A DNA stretch of 64,000 nucleotides from Candidatus Pantoea floridensis. Its GTDB lineage: Bacteria; Pseudomonadota; Gammaproteobacteria; Enterobacterales; Enterobacteriaceae. A program made the position numbers and the translations under genes. The notes under the pieces are model-generated. The model was not told where the DNA came from and did not search any database. It saw only the letters and a program-made list of their open reading frames with translations. Numbering within the stretch: position 1 is the stretch's first letter; the number at the start of each line of letters is the position of its first letter. The DNA lies in contig NZ_OCMY01000001.1 in assembly GCF_900215435.1 (NCBI RefSeq), forward strand, positions 1 to 64,000, read 5' to 3'. Shown piece after piece: positions 7,417 through 15,027 of this stretch.

Positions 7417-8472
7417 ATGGCTCGTCGTCGTTCATTTGTCAATCGTGACTTACCACCGAATCTGTATGTTCGGAACAACGGTTATTACAGCTACAAAGAT
7501 CCGAGAAGTGGCAAAGAGTACGGTTTAGGGCGTGATAAACGCTATGCCCTGAACCAGGCAATTGAAGCAAACCTTGAGCTTTATCAGGACCTGGGTCAGC
7601 CATTGAACCTGCTCGACAGAATCAATGAGGTGAAGAAATTCACCTTAAACGACTGGCTTGAGACCTATGAGAAAGAGCTTAAACGCCGCAATCTGGCTGC
7701 GAAAACGATGGAGAGCTATGAACGGTTTTTAAGAACCATCAAAGAGAGTATTGGTCTTTTCACGATGGATGACATCGACACGAAAGCTCTTGCTGATTTC
7801 CTTGCGCCGTGGCGAGACGATGGAAAGGCAACGATGCACAACAGGATCAGAAACTTTCTCAAGGATGTTTTTTCTACTGCTATCGCTCATGGTGTGATTG
7901 AGCGAAATCCTATTGATAACATAAAAACGGAGAAAGTTACTGTGTCCCGATCTCGTCTGTCCCTTAGTGATTTCAATCTGATCTGTGAGCACACCCCTGA
8001 TTTATATCCCTGGGCGCGTCCCTGCTTTGAGCTGGCGCTTCTCACTGGTCAGCGAATCGGTGATATACAGGCTATGAAATGGGAGGACATTCGTCAGGGT
8101 AAGATTTACATCATTCAACAGAAAACCGGATCGCGAGTGGCTATCGATACCTCACACGGCCTCAAGGCGATCAACAAAAACATAAAGCAGGTTTTAGATG
8201 AACTTAAGAAGTTCAAAGATGAAAGCGATCATGTAATCCCTGTTTCAGGTGGCCGCGATAAGCTGTCTCGCGCTTTCCTCAAATCCCGAGCGGCGACTAA
8301 GCTCAAATGGGAAGGAACAGCGCCCTCTTTCCATGAAATCCGCTCTCTGTCAGCGAGGCTCTACAAGGAAGAAAATGATGGTGAGTTTTCTCAGCGGCTG
8401 TTAGGTCACAAGAACTCAGCGATGACTGACAGATACACTGATACAAGAGATAATGCCTTCGTTGAGGTCTAA
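7417..8472 (+). CDS. int: Lambda-type tyrosine integrase
   Basis: A 351-residue site-specific recombinase closely resembling phage lambda/HK022 Int. The arm-binding domain (residues 1-60) has the characteristic RRDLPPNLYxRNNGYY pattern with GLGRD. A core-binding SAM-like domain covers about 75-175. The catalytic residues are all present: R213 (TGQRIGD), K236, H306 and R309 (FHEIR), H331 (LLGHK) and the nucleophile Y340. It should therefore be active and able to integrate or excise the island. In lambda the attachment site adjoins the 3' end of int; no duplicated att sequence is recognisable, and the left end lies outside the window. Confidence 0.93.
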   Translation: MARRRSFVNRDLPPNLYVRNNGYYSYKDPRSGKEYGLGRDKRYALNQAIEANLELYQDLGQPLNLLDRINEVKKFTLNDWLETYEKELKRRNLAAKTMESYERFLRTIKESIGLFTMDDIDTKALADFLAPWRDDGKATMHNRIRNFLKDVFSTAIAHGVIERNPIDNIKTEKVTVSRSRLSLSDFNLICEHTPDLYPWARPCFELALLTGQRIGDIQAMKWEDIRQGKIYIIQQKTGSRVAIDTSHGLKAINKNIKQVLDELKKFKDESDHVIPVSGGRDKLSRAFLKSRAATKLKWEGTAPSFHEIRSLSARLYKEENDGEFSQRLLGHKNSAMTDRYTDTRDNAFVEV

Positions 8473-8486
8473 TCCAGTTCCCACAC

Positions 8487-8510
8487 AAACCCGCCATAGG
8501 CGGGTTTTTT
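8487..8510 (+). terminator. Rho-independent terminator after int
   Basis: AAACCCGCC, loop ATA, GGCGGGTTT followed by T residues, 15 bases after the int stop codon. Confidence 0.8.
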
Positions 8511-8593
8511 GCTTCTTGAAAGCAAATTTTGAGTGTCGCGAATTTGTGATTACTGGTAGTATGCACTTTCAATGCACACGTTAGGAGGTAATC

Positions 8594-8812
8594 ATGAAAG
8601 GTCGTGTAACTATCACTGTTGATAAAGACCAGTATGATTTTCTGATTCAGGCTGGCGTTAACTGTTCAGGTCTGGCTGATGAAGTTTTCACTAAAGAAGC
8701 CAAACGTATCAAGGCTGAACGCTGGAAAGAGGAAAATCGAGCTGGTATGGCCGAAGTCGCTGCTTTCATTGAGGAGCATGGTTCTTTGAACGAAATGTAC
8801 AGAGGTCAATAA
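8594..8812 (+). CDS. ccdA: CcdA antitoxin
   Basis: 72 residues, the same length as CcdA of plasmid F. The N-terminal ribbon-helix-helix part (GRVTITVDKDQYDFL) binds operator DNA. The C-terminal half, with EAKRIKAERWKEEN and VAAFIEEHGS, matches the CcdB-binding region. AGGAGG lies six bases upstream. CcdA is a labile antitoxin that also autorepresses the operon with CcdB. ccdB follows after two bases. Such chromosomal ccd pairs often stabilise integrated islands. Confidence 0.93.
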   Translation: MKGRVTITVDKDQYDFLIQAGVNCSGLADEVFTKEAKRIKAERWKEENRAGMAEVAAFIEEHGSLNEMYRGQ

Positions 8813-8814
8813 GA

Positions 8815-9120
8815 ATGCAGTTTGATGTTTTCTCACATAAAAATTCAAATCCTTATCCTCTTTTGATCGAAGTGCAAAGCGATATTATTGATTTGCCGGG
8901 AAGAAGGGTTATGGTTCCGCTTGTGCATCATGAATCTTTTTCTGAAAAAGTAAGCAACGATCTTTGCCCTGAGATCAGAATTAATAATGAAACATATCGT
9001 GCTGTTATTTATGCGATTGGTACAGTTCCAGAGAGGTTTTTAACAGAAGTTGTCGGTGATGTTAGTCATCATGGTAATGAAATTAAAGATGCGCTTTATC
9101 GCATGATTTGGGGATTCTAA
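8815..9120 (+). CDS. ccdB: CcdB gyrase toxin
   Basis: 101 residues, the full CcdB length. It begins MQFDVFSHKN and keeps the conserved QSDIIDLPGRR and VPL segments and the terminal WGF (residues 99-101). In F CcdB the corresponding W99, G100 and I101 are essential for poisoning GyrA, so the toxin looks intact. It acts by trapping the gyrase-DNA cleavage complex unless CcdA is present. A bidirectional hairpin separates it from the convergent exporter gene. Confidence 0.93.
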   Translation: MQFDVFSHKNSNPYPLLIEVQSDIIDLPGRRVMVPLVHHESFSEKVSNDLCPEIRINNETYRAVIYAIGTVPERFLTEVVGDVSHHGNEIKDALYRMIWGF

Positions 9121-9137
9121 ACCTTCTATACGCTTCT

Positions 9138-9165
9138 AACCCGCCCTCTGGCGGGTTTTCTTTTT
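9138..9165. terminator. Bidirectional terminator between ccdB and exporter gene
   Basis: AACCCGCC-CTCT-GGCGGGTT followed by a T-rich stretch on the plus strand. The two genes converge here. Confidence 0.75.
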
Positions 9166-9176
9166 ATCTCTCGGTA

Positions 9177-9785
9177 TTACTTGAGCTGAAGAAGGATAGC
9201 AAAGAGGATAAAGAGACAGCCGCAAATCTGATTAAACAGCTTGCCCATCTTGATTGATTTTACATCCCACCTGACGAAAAACTTTGCCAATGCATATTCA
9301 AAACAAAACTCTGTGAATGTCAGCGTTAACACAATGATGATCGCTTGCAAAAGCAAGCTGTGATTTTTGGTCATAAAACTCGGAATGAGCGAGATAAAAA
9401 ACATCAACGCATTAATATTTGTGACAGCGGAGATAAAGCCTTGTTTAAACAGGCTAAAATTATCACCGGCAATGAAGCCTGTTTTCTGATTGATTTGGCT
9501 GGGTGGAGAGTTGATCAGCTGCAAACCGATCACAGCAAGATAAATTGAACCAACGACTTTGACAGCATTAAACAGCGTTGGCATTGATTCAAGTAACGAA
9601 CCCAATCCCAGGACACTGATCAGGATGAGCACAGTGAAACCGAGAAGACCGCCTGCAATCGTCCAGCGCGTTTTTTTCAAGCCATAACGAGTAACATGAC
9701 TGATAATCAAAAGTGCGTTAGGACCAGGAACAATACATGCCCCGGTACAAGTGAACAATAGAAGCAACCATGTTTGAAAACTCAT
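9177..9785 (-). CDS. LysE/RhtB-family amino-acid exporter
   Basis: 202 residues from the ATG at 9785, preceded by GAGGAAAG; the open frame extends to 9836, but that start has no ribosome site. About six hydrophobic membrane segments are visible. The N-terminal signature GACIVPGPNALLIISHVTRYG is diagnostic of the LysE/RhtB superfamily. These inner-membrane carriers export amino acids or homoserine lactones; the substrate here is unknown. It is the last gene of the island before the srf junction and is less GC-rich than the core genes to its right. Confidence 0.87.
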   Translation of the reverse strand: MSFQTWLLLLFTCTGACIVPGPNALLIISHVTRYGLKKTRWTIAGGLLGFTVLILISVLGLGSLLESMPTLFNAVKVVGSIYLAVIGLQLINSPPSQINQKTGFIAGDNFSLFKQGFISAVTNINALMFFISLIPSFMTKNHSLLLQAIIIVLTLTFTEFCFEYALAKFFVRWDVKSIKMGKLFNQICGCLFILFAILLQLK

Positions 9786-10041
9786 TAACTTTCCTCTTTT
9801 CAGGTGATTGGATGCAACACGAAAGGTTAAAATCACCTGATAAGATTTTGTTCATAGATCCGAGCTTTTATGATGACCGTTCAAAGCGCTGTTAAGGAAT
9901 AAACCAATTCGCTCACTGAGCGTTTTGAACGATTTTCGAATTATTTTGAACTGTCGATTCAATCCCTTTGATTCTAAAGAAATTTTTATACAGAAAATTA
10001 CTGGATTGATTCTGGATCGACAGCGGGAGCGTCTGCAAACG
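9786..10041. other. Island/core junction with possible srfB tail
   Basis: No complete gene. Composition changes from AT-rich to GC-rich around 10,005-10,015. A minus-strand promoter for the exporter must lie in the left part. In the frame ending at the TGA that overlaps the srfC ATG (ATGA at 10042), the last codons read FWIDSGSVCKR, preceded by an in-frame stop. This is what a severely truncated srfB would look like, since srfA-srfB-srfC normally form an operon. I could not find an att repeat. Confidence 0.45.
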
Positions 10042-12414
10042 ATGAGAACTGCCAAAAAAGCCTCGCCGGTTACGCCAGCGAAACGTCTGAGCCTGCTGCA
10101 GGAAACGCTGGATGGCGCGCTGAACTGGGTGGAAACCCATCAGGCACACGCGCCGCGGCTGGCAATGGAAGCCGAAACGCTGACGCTGCAGCTGCGTCGC
10201 GCACGCGTCGAAAGTCATGCGCTGGCGCGTCAGCTGGCGCGCCCGGTGACGCTGGCGCTGTTTGGCCAATCGCAGGCGGGCAAAGCCTGGCTGCTGAGTG
10301 AAATGGTTGGGGACGCGCAAGGACAACTGATTGCGCGTCTTGGCGACAAGACCCTCAACTATTTCCAGAACATTAATCCCGGCAACGTCGATTTTGCCAT
10401 CGCTACCCGCTTCAGCCACCAACGTGAAACCCAATCCAACGCCTGGCCGCTGGAGATGACGCTGCTGAGCGAAGTGGAGCTGATTCGTTTGATGCTGGCC
10501 TGCGCCAAAACCGAGGAGCAACCCGATACGCCGCAGATTGACGCCGCACTGCAGCGTTTGCAGCGTCATCGTCAGGACGACGTACAGCCCGGCCTGGACA
10601 GCGATGCGTTGATCACACTGTGGGGGTGGAGCCGTCGCCACCATCGTCATGCAGAAGTATTGGATCGTCACTTCTGGCCGCAGGCGATTGCGCTGGCGCC
10701 GTGGCTGAGCGTTGACGATCGCGTGCAGCTGTTTGCGCTGCTGTGGCCGGGCCAAAACGCGCTGAATGAAAGCCTGCGCAGCCTGATGCATTTGCGCCAT
10801 CAGCTGCGTCACGCGCCGCGCGTGTTAGCGCCGCTCAGCCTGCTGGTAGACGAGGCCGCGCTGCCTGCAGAAAAACTGATCGGCAACGACGCCGACTGGC
10901 AGGAGATGATCGAAGTTTGCCCGATCGTCGCCAATCGCGTAGGTAAAGCGCAGCATGTGCCGCTTGGCTTACTGGCGCTGCTGACGCTGGAAATCGCCCT
11001 GCCGCTCAGCTCGACGCCGCGCCAGGCATTGTATGATGACGCCGATATGCTGGAGCTGCCTGCGCCGGGCACGCCTGCCGATCGCACACAGCAGGACGAA
11101 CTGGCGCAGTTACGCCAACGCGATCCCCTGCGCGCCACCCTGCTGGAGCACAAACGTGCGCTGCTGCCCGGTTTGTACGCCGCGCGTCAAGGCATTGACC
11201 TGATGCTGATCTGCACCGCCGCCAGCCAGCGTCAGGACACCGATGTTGCTGCCAGCGCGCTGCGTGAATGGCACATGCATCAAACCGTAGCCGCCAGCGG
11301 TGAGAAGCCGCGCCTGATTTGGGCGATTACCCCGCATGACGCGCGTTATCAGCAGCAGCAGATTAACGTTGACGAAGCGGTACAACGGCAAATTGGCCAG
11401 CCGGGGCAAAGCTGGGGATCGATGCTGGCACTCGATCGCGCCGGGGTCGATCGCATGGGCAGCTGGCTGCAGGATGAAATGCAGCCGGAAGCACGACGCG
11501 ATCGCCTCGCGATCCAGCTCAGCGCGCTGCAGCAAAAACTGGTGGAACGCCTGCAGCCGTGGACGGAATCCAGCGCGACGCCAGAACAGGCGGCGCGCAA
11601 ACAGGCGATCTCCGATACGTTGCTGAAATGTTTGCAACATCGCACCGGTTTGCACGGCGAACTGCTGGAGCGTTTGCAGCCTTCGCGTGAAGCGGTGCGT
11701 CAACTGTGGCTGAGCCAAAGTAGCAGCAATCATAGCCAACACAGCGCCAAAACCGCCGCCGCCGAGCAGAGCTATTTCGGCATCGGTTTCGAGTTTGATC
11801 TGTTTAAAGACGAACCGGTGACGGCGGCTGAGCCACGCAGTTCCGGTGGCCAGCGCGATCAGCAATTCCCGCAGCAGGTGTTTGCGCTGTGGCTGGAGCA
11901 TTTGCGTCAGCTGCCGGAGAGCCGCAGCCTGCTGGCGCTGCTGAATGTCGATAAGCCAACGCTGGAGCTGCTGGTGGAAGAGCTGATCACCGCCAGCTTC
12001 CGCCTCAAGGTACTGAGCAAGCTGCAAAGCACGCTTAACGAACCGGATGCGCAAGCCAGCGCACATGAAGCGCGCACCGATCGACAGGTGTCCCGCGCGA
12101 TGACGGTACTGGGTGACTTTGTGGCGTGGCTAGGCTTTTTACAGCGTCCGGAAAGTGAACGTCCGGAAAGCCGCGTCAATCGTGGTCAGACGATTTTTGC
12201 TCGTCCGCCTGCGCCAAGCGTCAGTTTCTCGCCGGGGCAGCGTTTAACGCGTCTTTCGGCCGCTCCCGCCAATCATACGGCGTACTACATCTATGACTGG
12301 CTGGTGGGGTTAAACTCGGTGATCGTCGAGAACAATGGCTACACCGGCGGCGGCGATCTGCCGGCCAATGCGCGTCAGATGTTAGCGATTTTGCTGCTGC
12401 CGCTGCACGCCTGA
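10042..12414 (+). CDS. srfC: SrfC-like putative virulence factor
   Basis: 790 residues from the ATG at 10042; the open frame extends to 9925 through AT-rich island sequence, which is probably spurious. The protein is soluble and rich in Leu/Gln/Arg, with long helical stretches. It has a P-loop-like ALFGQSQAGKAWLLSEM near residue 70, as in SrfC proteins. The srfABC locus is named from SsrB-regulated genes of Salmonella; the biochemical role is unknown. Here srfA and srfB are missing and the gene abuts the island edge, so it may have lost its native promoter. Confidence 0.75.
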   Translation: MRTAKKASPVTPAKRLSLLQETLDGALNWVETHQAHAPRLAMEAETLTLQLRRARVESHALARQLARPVTLALFGQSQAGKAWLLSEMVGDAQGQLIARLGDKTLNYFQNINPGNVDFAIATRFSHQRETQSNAWPLEMTLLSEVELIRLMLACAKTEEQPDTPQIDAALQRLQRHRQDDVQPGLDSDALITLWGWSRRHHRHAEVLDRHFWPQAIALAPWLSVDDRVQLFALLWPGQNALNESLRSLMHLRHQLRHAPRVLAPLSLLVDEAALPAEKLIGNDADWQEMIEVCPIVANRVGKAQHVPLGLLALLTLEIALPLSSTPRQALYDDADMLELPAPGTPADRTQQDELAQLRQRDPLRATLLEHKRALLPGLYAARQGIDLMLICTAASQRQDTDVAASALREWHMHQTVAASGEKPRLIWAITPHDARYQQQQINVDEAVQRQIGQPGQSWGSMLALDRAGVDRMGSWLQDEMQPEARRDRLAIQLSALQQKLVERLQPWTESSATPEQAARKQAISDTLLKCLQHRTGLHGELLERLQPSREAVRQLWLSQSSSNHSQHSAKTAAAEQSYFGIGFEFDLFKDEPVTAAEPRSSGGQRDQQFPQQVFALWLEHLRQLPESRSLLALLNVDKPTLELLVEELITASFRLKVLSKLQSTLNEPDAQASAHEARTDRQVSRAMTVLGDFVAWLGFLQRPESERPESRVNRGQTIFARPPAPSVSFSPGQRLTRLSAAPANHTAYYIYDWLVGLNSVIVENNGYTGGGDLPANARQMLAILLLPLHA

Positions 12415-12415
12415 T

Positions 12416-12688
12416 TTACCCTTTTCGTACCAGGCGCAGCTCGCCGTCCAATTGCTGCTGCGCCTCTTCCAACAATGCCAGTACGGGCGCGAACTCTGCA
12501 CTTGCGCTGGCATCTTCCGCATGTTGCAAAACGAACATTGCAGGCAGCGCCATGCCGCCGGTCAGCCAATCCCACAGCGCATCAAGGTTGTTGCCAAAAT
12601 CATCTGTAGCCGCACTTTGCTGCACCAGCGCGCGGTAAAACGCCTGGCGATCCGGCAAGGTTTGAAAATCAAAATGGAGCGTCAACAT
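12416..12688 (-). CDS. Barstar-family ribonuclease inhibitor
   Basis: 90 residues from the ATG at 12688. It carries the barstar pattern: DFQTLPDRQAFYRALVQQ, then FGNNLDALWDWLTGG, which corresponds to the barstar helix whose acidic residues plug the barnase active site. It begins two bases after the stop of the barnase-like gene, so toxin and inhibitor are made together. The order, RNase first and inhibitor second, is unusual for a toxin-antitoxin pair but workable because the RNase is exported while the inhibitor stays in the cytoplasm. Longer frames upstream overlap the RNase and are unlikely. Confidence 0.88.
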   Translation of the reverse strand: MLTLHFDFQTLPDRQAFYRALVQQSAATDDFGNNLDALWDWLTGGMALPAMFVLQHAEDASASAEFAPVLALLEEAQQQLDGELRLVRKG

Positions 12689-12690
12689 GC

Positions 12691-13125
12691 TTAAGGCACC
12701 GGTTTGAAGCTGCGATAGTGATCGGTGGTGAGGAAGATCAGCCCATCCGATGAGTAAAGCAGACGATCGGCATCGCGGTGGCCGCAATCGTAATTCACAT
12801 CGGCTTCATACCATTGCCTGCCCGCCTGCATCGGCAACCTTTTTTCACGGTTGCTAAAGCGATCGCCACCAATAGCGCGGCCCGGCAGCACCTCACACAA
12901 ATCGCCCTTCCCCGGGTTCCATCCCTGACGACGCGCCTCGTTTTTGGTGAGGTAAAGATCGGGTAATCGATGGTGCTGCTGCACCCAACGCGCCACGGTG
13001 TTGGCATCGGTGAGCTGAGAAATGTCGGGGTGACTGTTCGCCCATTTGTCGGACAAATGCGGTTTTAGCCCAAGCCACAGCGCGGCCAGGATCAGAATTA
13101 AGGCAATCCAGAGTTTCTTTGACAT
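12691..13125 (-). CDS. Barnase-like exported ribonuclease
   Basis: 144 residues. An N-terminal hydrophobic segment (about 4-20) acts as signal or anchor, followed by a barnase domain. The domain shows LPDLYLTKNEAR, GWNPGKGDL, IGGDRFSNRE, WYEADVNY, RLLYSSDGLI and TTDHYRSF. The catalytic trio is E108, R121 and H136, corresponding to barnase E73, R87 and H102. C77 and C114 could form a disulfide. It should be an active guanine-preferring RNase acting in the periplasm or outside the cell. Its barstar inhibitor is encoded immediately downstream. Confidence 0.92.
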   Translation of the reverse strand: MSKKLWIALILILAALWLGLKPHLSDKWANSHPDISQLTDANTVARWVQQHHRLPDLYLTKNEARRQGWNPGKGDLCEVLPGRAIGGDRFSNREKRLPMQAGRQWYEADVNYDCGHRDADRLLYSSDGLIFLTTDHYRSFKPVP

Positions 13126-13213
13126 GGTGACATCCTGAATGACAGGACGCAGATAATAGCAGATTTAAAACGGAGAAAAACGCGGGCCAGCATCGCTGGC
13201 CCTGGCGGGGGTA

Positions 13214-13561
13214 TTACTGCATCGCGCTGGCGGATGGCGCAGCGTGACGGCGCCATGCTCCCGGCGCTACGCCATATTGGCGCTTGAAGCTGCGGTTAAA
13301 CGACTGCTGCGAGTCGAAACCGAGTGAGATTGCCACGTTGAGAATCGGCTCATTGCTGGTGGTTAGCCTATCTGCCGATTTTTTCAGTTTTTTGTTACGG
13401 ATGTATTCACCCAGCGGATAGCCGGTGTGCTCTTTGAACATACGCTGCAGGTGCCACTTCGAATAGCCCGCGCGCCCCGCTACGGTGTCCAGATCCAGAC
13501 GTGCTTCAATGTTGTTATCAATCCAGTCGATCAGATCGTGAATAAATGCGTCGCTCATCAT
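13214..13561 (-). CDS. rarA: MarA/SoxS/RarA-type AraC regulator
   Basis: 115 residues from the first of two ATGs at 13561/13558, preceded by GGGAGAG. It consists only of the double helix-turn-helix DNA-binding domain, as in MarA, SoxS and RamA: AGYSKWHLQRMFKEHTG (first HTH) and GFDSQQSFNRSFKRQYG (second). Its place, divergent from oqxA, matches rarA in Klebsiella, where RarA activates oqxAB. Having no effector domain, it is presumably controlled by expression level. The symbol rests mainly on position. Confidence 0.82.
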   Translation of the reverse strand: MMSDAFIHDLIDWIDNNIEARLDLDTVAGRAGYSKWHLQRMFKEHTGYPLGEYIRNKKLKKSADRLTTSNEPILNVAISLGFDSQQSFNRSFKRQYGVAPGAWRRHAAPSASAMQ

Positions 13562-13635
13562 CCCATTCTCTCCCGTCGCCTTTGCGAACAGTATCAGTAT
13601 CAGTTGCAATTACACTTTAAGGGTGACTGATGATG

Positions 13636-13670
13636 GCATTTAATGCAAGTTTTATTATTGCATTAAATGC
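13636..13670. promoter_or_regulatory. Perfect 13-base inverted repeat in rarA-oqxA intergenic region
   Basis: GCATTTAATGCAA (13636-13648) and its exact reverse complement TTGCATTAAATGC (13658-13670) are separated by nine bases. A further TTTAATGCAA copy lies near 13783, closer to oqxA. The position between divergent rarA and oqxA suits a shared operator. OqxR, MarA-type activators or another factor could bind; no assignment is possible from sequence. Confidence 0.6.
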
Positions 13671-13854
13671 CGCACTGCGCGTAGGGGCTTTGATCGCTTT
13701 GCAACTCAATGATCAAAACCGCACATAAAGTGTATCAGATATTCTTGCAGATGCAGTTTGCACAAGCCTACACTCGTCGCGTTTTAATGCAATCTTTAAA
13801 GTTGCAGATTTTTCGTACGTCTCCTTTCTTTTTCACCAACGCGGAATAACAACA

Positions 13855-15009
13855 ATGCATCTGCAAACAAATGGGGTTCGTCGGGCAGTAAGCCTGTCAG
13901 GAGTGATGTTGCTGGGAAGCCTGCTGGCCGGTTGCGATCGCGGAGTGGCGCAAAACGCCCCGCCGCCGCCGCCCGAAGTGAGTGTCGCGCAGGTGGTTGA
14001 GCAAAAAGTCAGCCAATGGGATAGCTTCAACGGCCGTTTCGAAGCGGTGCAGAGCGTACAGCTGCGTCCGCGCGTTTCCGGCTATATCGATCAGGTTAAT
14101 TATCGCGAAGGCGATGAAGTGAAGAAAGGCCAGGTCCTGTTTACCATCGACGATCGCACCTATCGCGCTACGCTGGAGCAGGCGCAGGCCGAGCTGGCAA
14201 ATGCGCGTAGCCAGGCGGCGCTGGCACGCAGTGAATCGGCACGTACCGATAAGCTGATCGGCACCAATGTGGTGTCACGCGAAGAGTGGGAACAGCGTCG
14301 TTCTGCGGCGAATCAGGCGCAGGCCAACGTGCTGTCGGCACAAGCCGCAGTCGATATGGCGCAGTTGAACCTTGATTTCACCCGCGTAACCGCACCGATT
14401 GAGGGCCGCGCCAGCCGCGCGATGATCACCACCGGTAACCTCGTCACCGCGGGCGACAGCGCCAGCGTGCTGACCACGCTGGTGTCGCAGGATCGCATGT
14501 ATGTCTACTTTGATGTCGATGAAGCCACCTATCTGCACTATCAGGCGATGGCGCGTAAAGGCGAAAATCGCGGATCGCTGCCGGTTGAGGTGGCGCTGAC
14601 CGGTGAAGAGGGTTATCCGCATCGCGGTACCGTGGATTTCCTCGATAACCAGCTCACCGCCAGCACCGGTACCATCCGCATGCGCGCCTCGCTGGACAAC
14701 CAGCAGCGTCAGTTCACGCCGGGCCTGTTTGCGCGCGTGCGCTTGCCGGGCAGCGCTGATTTCACCGCGCTGTTGATTGACGATAAAGCCGTGCTGACCG
14801 ATCAGGATCGTAAGTACGTTTATGTGGTCGATGCGCAGGGCAAAGCCCAGCGTCGCGATATTCAGGCCGGTGATTTAGCTAATGGTCTGCGCATTGTGCA
14901 GCAGGGCCTCAAGCCCGGCGACAAGGTGATCGTTAACGGCTTGCAGAAAGTCTTTATGCCTGGCATGCCGGTGACCGCCCAACCGGTGGCGATGCGCTCC
15001 GCTCAATAA
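13855..15009 (+). CDS. oqxA: OqxA-like RND periplasmic adaptor lipoprotein
   Basis: 384 residues, closely matching OqxA along the whole length. A lipoprotein signal ends in LLAGC (Cys27). Barrel-sandwich segments include LRPRVSGYIDQVNYREGDEVKKGQ, then a coiled-coil hairpin (about 95-165) and the beta-barrel with SVLTTLVSQDRMYVYFDV. It links the OqxB pump to an outer-membrane TolC-type channel. oqxB starts 18 bases downstream. OqxAB exports quinolones, quinoxalines, chloramphenicol and other compounds in Klebsiella. The locus looks native here (rarA-oqxA-oqxB-oqxR order, host-like composition). Confidence 0.94.
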   Translation: MHLQTNGVRRAVSLSGVMLLGSLLAGCDRGVAQNAPPPPPEVSVAQVVEQKVSQWDSFNGRFEAVQSVQLRPRVSGYIDQVNYREGDEVKKGQVLFTIDDRTYRATLEQAQAELANARSQAALARSESARTDKLIGTNVVSREEWEQRRSAANQAQANVLSAQAAVDMAQLNLDFTRVTAPIEGRASRAMITTGNLVTAGDSASVLTTLVSQDRMYVYFDVDEATYLHYQAMARKGENRGSLPVEVALTGEEGYPHRGTVDFLDNQLTASTGTIRMRASLDNQQRQFTPGLFARVRLPGSADFTALLIDDKAVLTDQDRKYVYVVDAQGKAQRRDIQAGDLANGLRIVQQGLKPGDKVIVNGLQKVFMPGMPVTAQPVAMRSAQ

Positions 15010-15027
15010 CCTTCGAGACTGCCTTTT

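Noticed and set aside
9925..10041. N-terminal extension of the srfC open frame by 39 residues
   Set aside because: It crosses the composition change, lacks a ribosome site, and the ATGA overlap at 10042 gives a better start.
10042..12414. Long minus-strand open frames opposite srfC, and similar ones opposite oqxB, fumC, araA and rsxC
   Set aside because: They are shadows of GC-rich coding DNA, with biased composition and no ribosome sites or family features.
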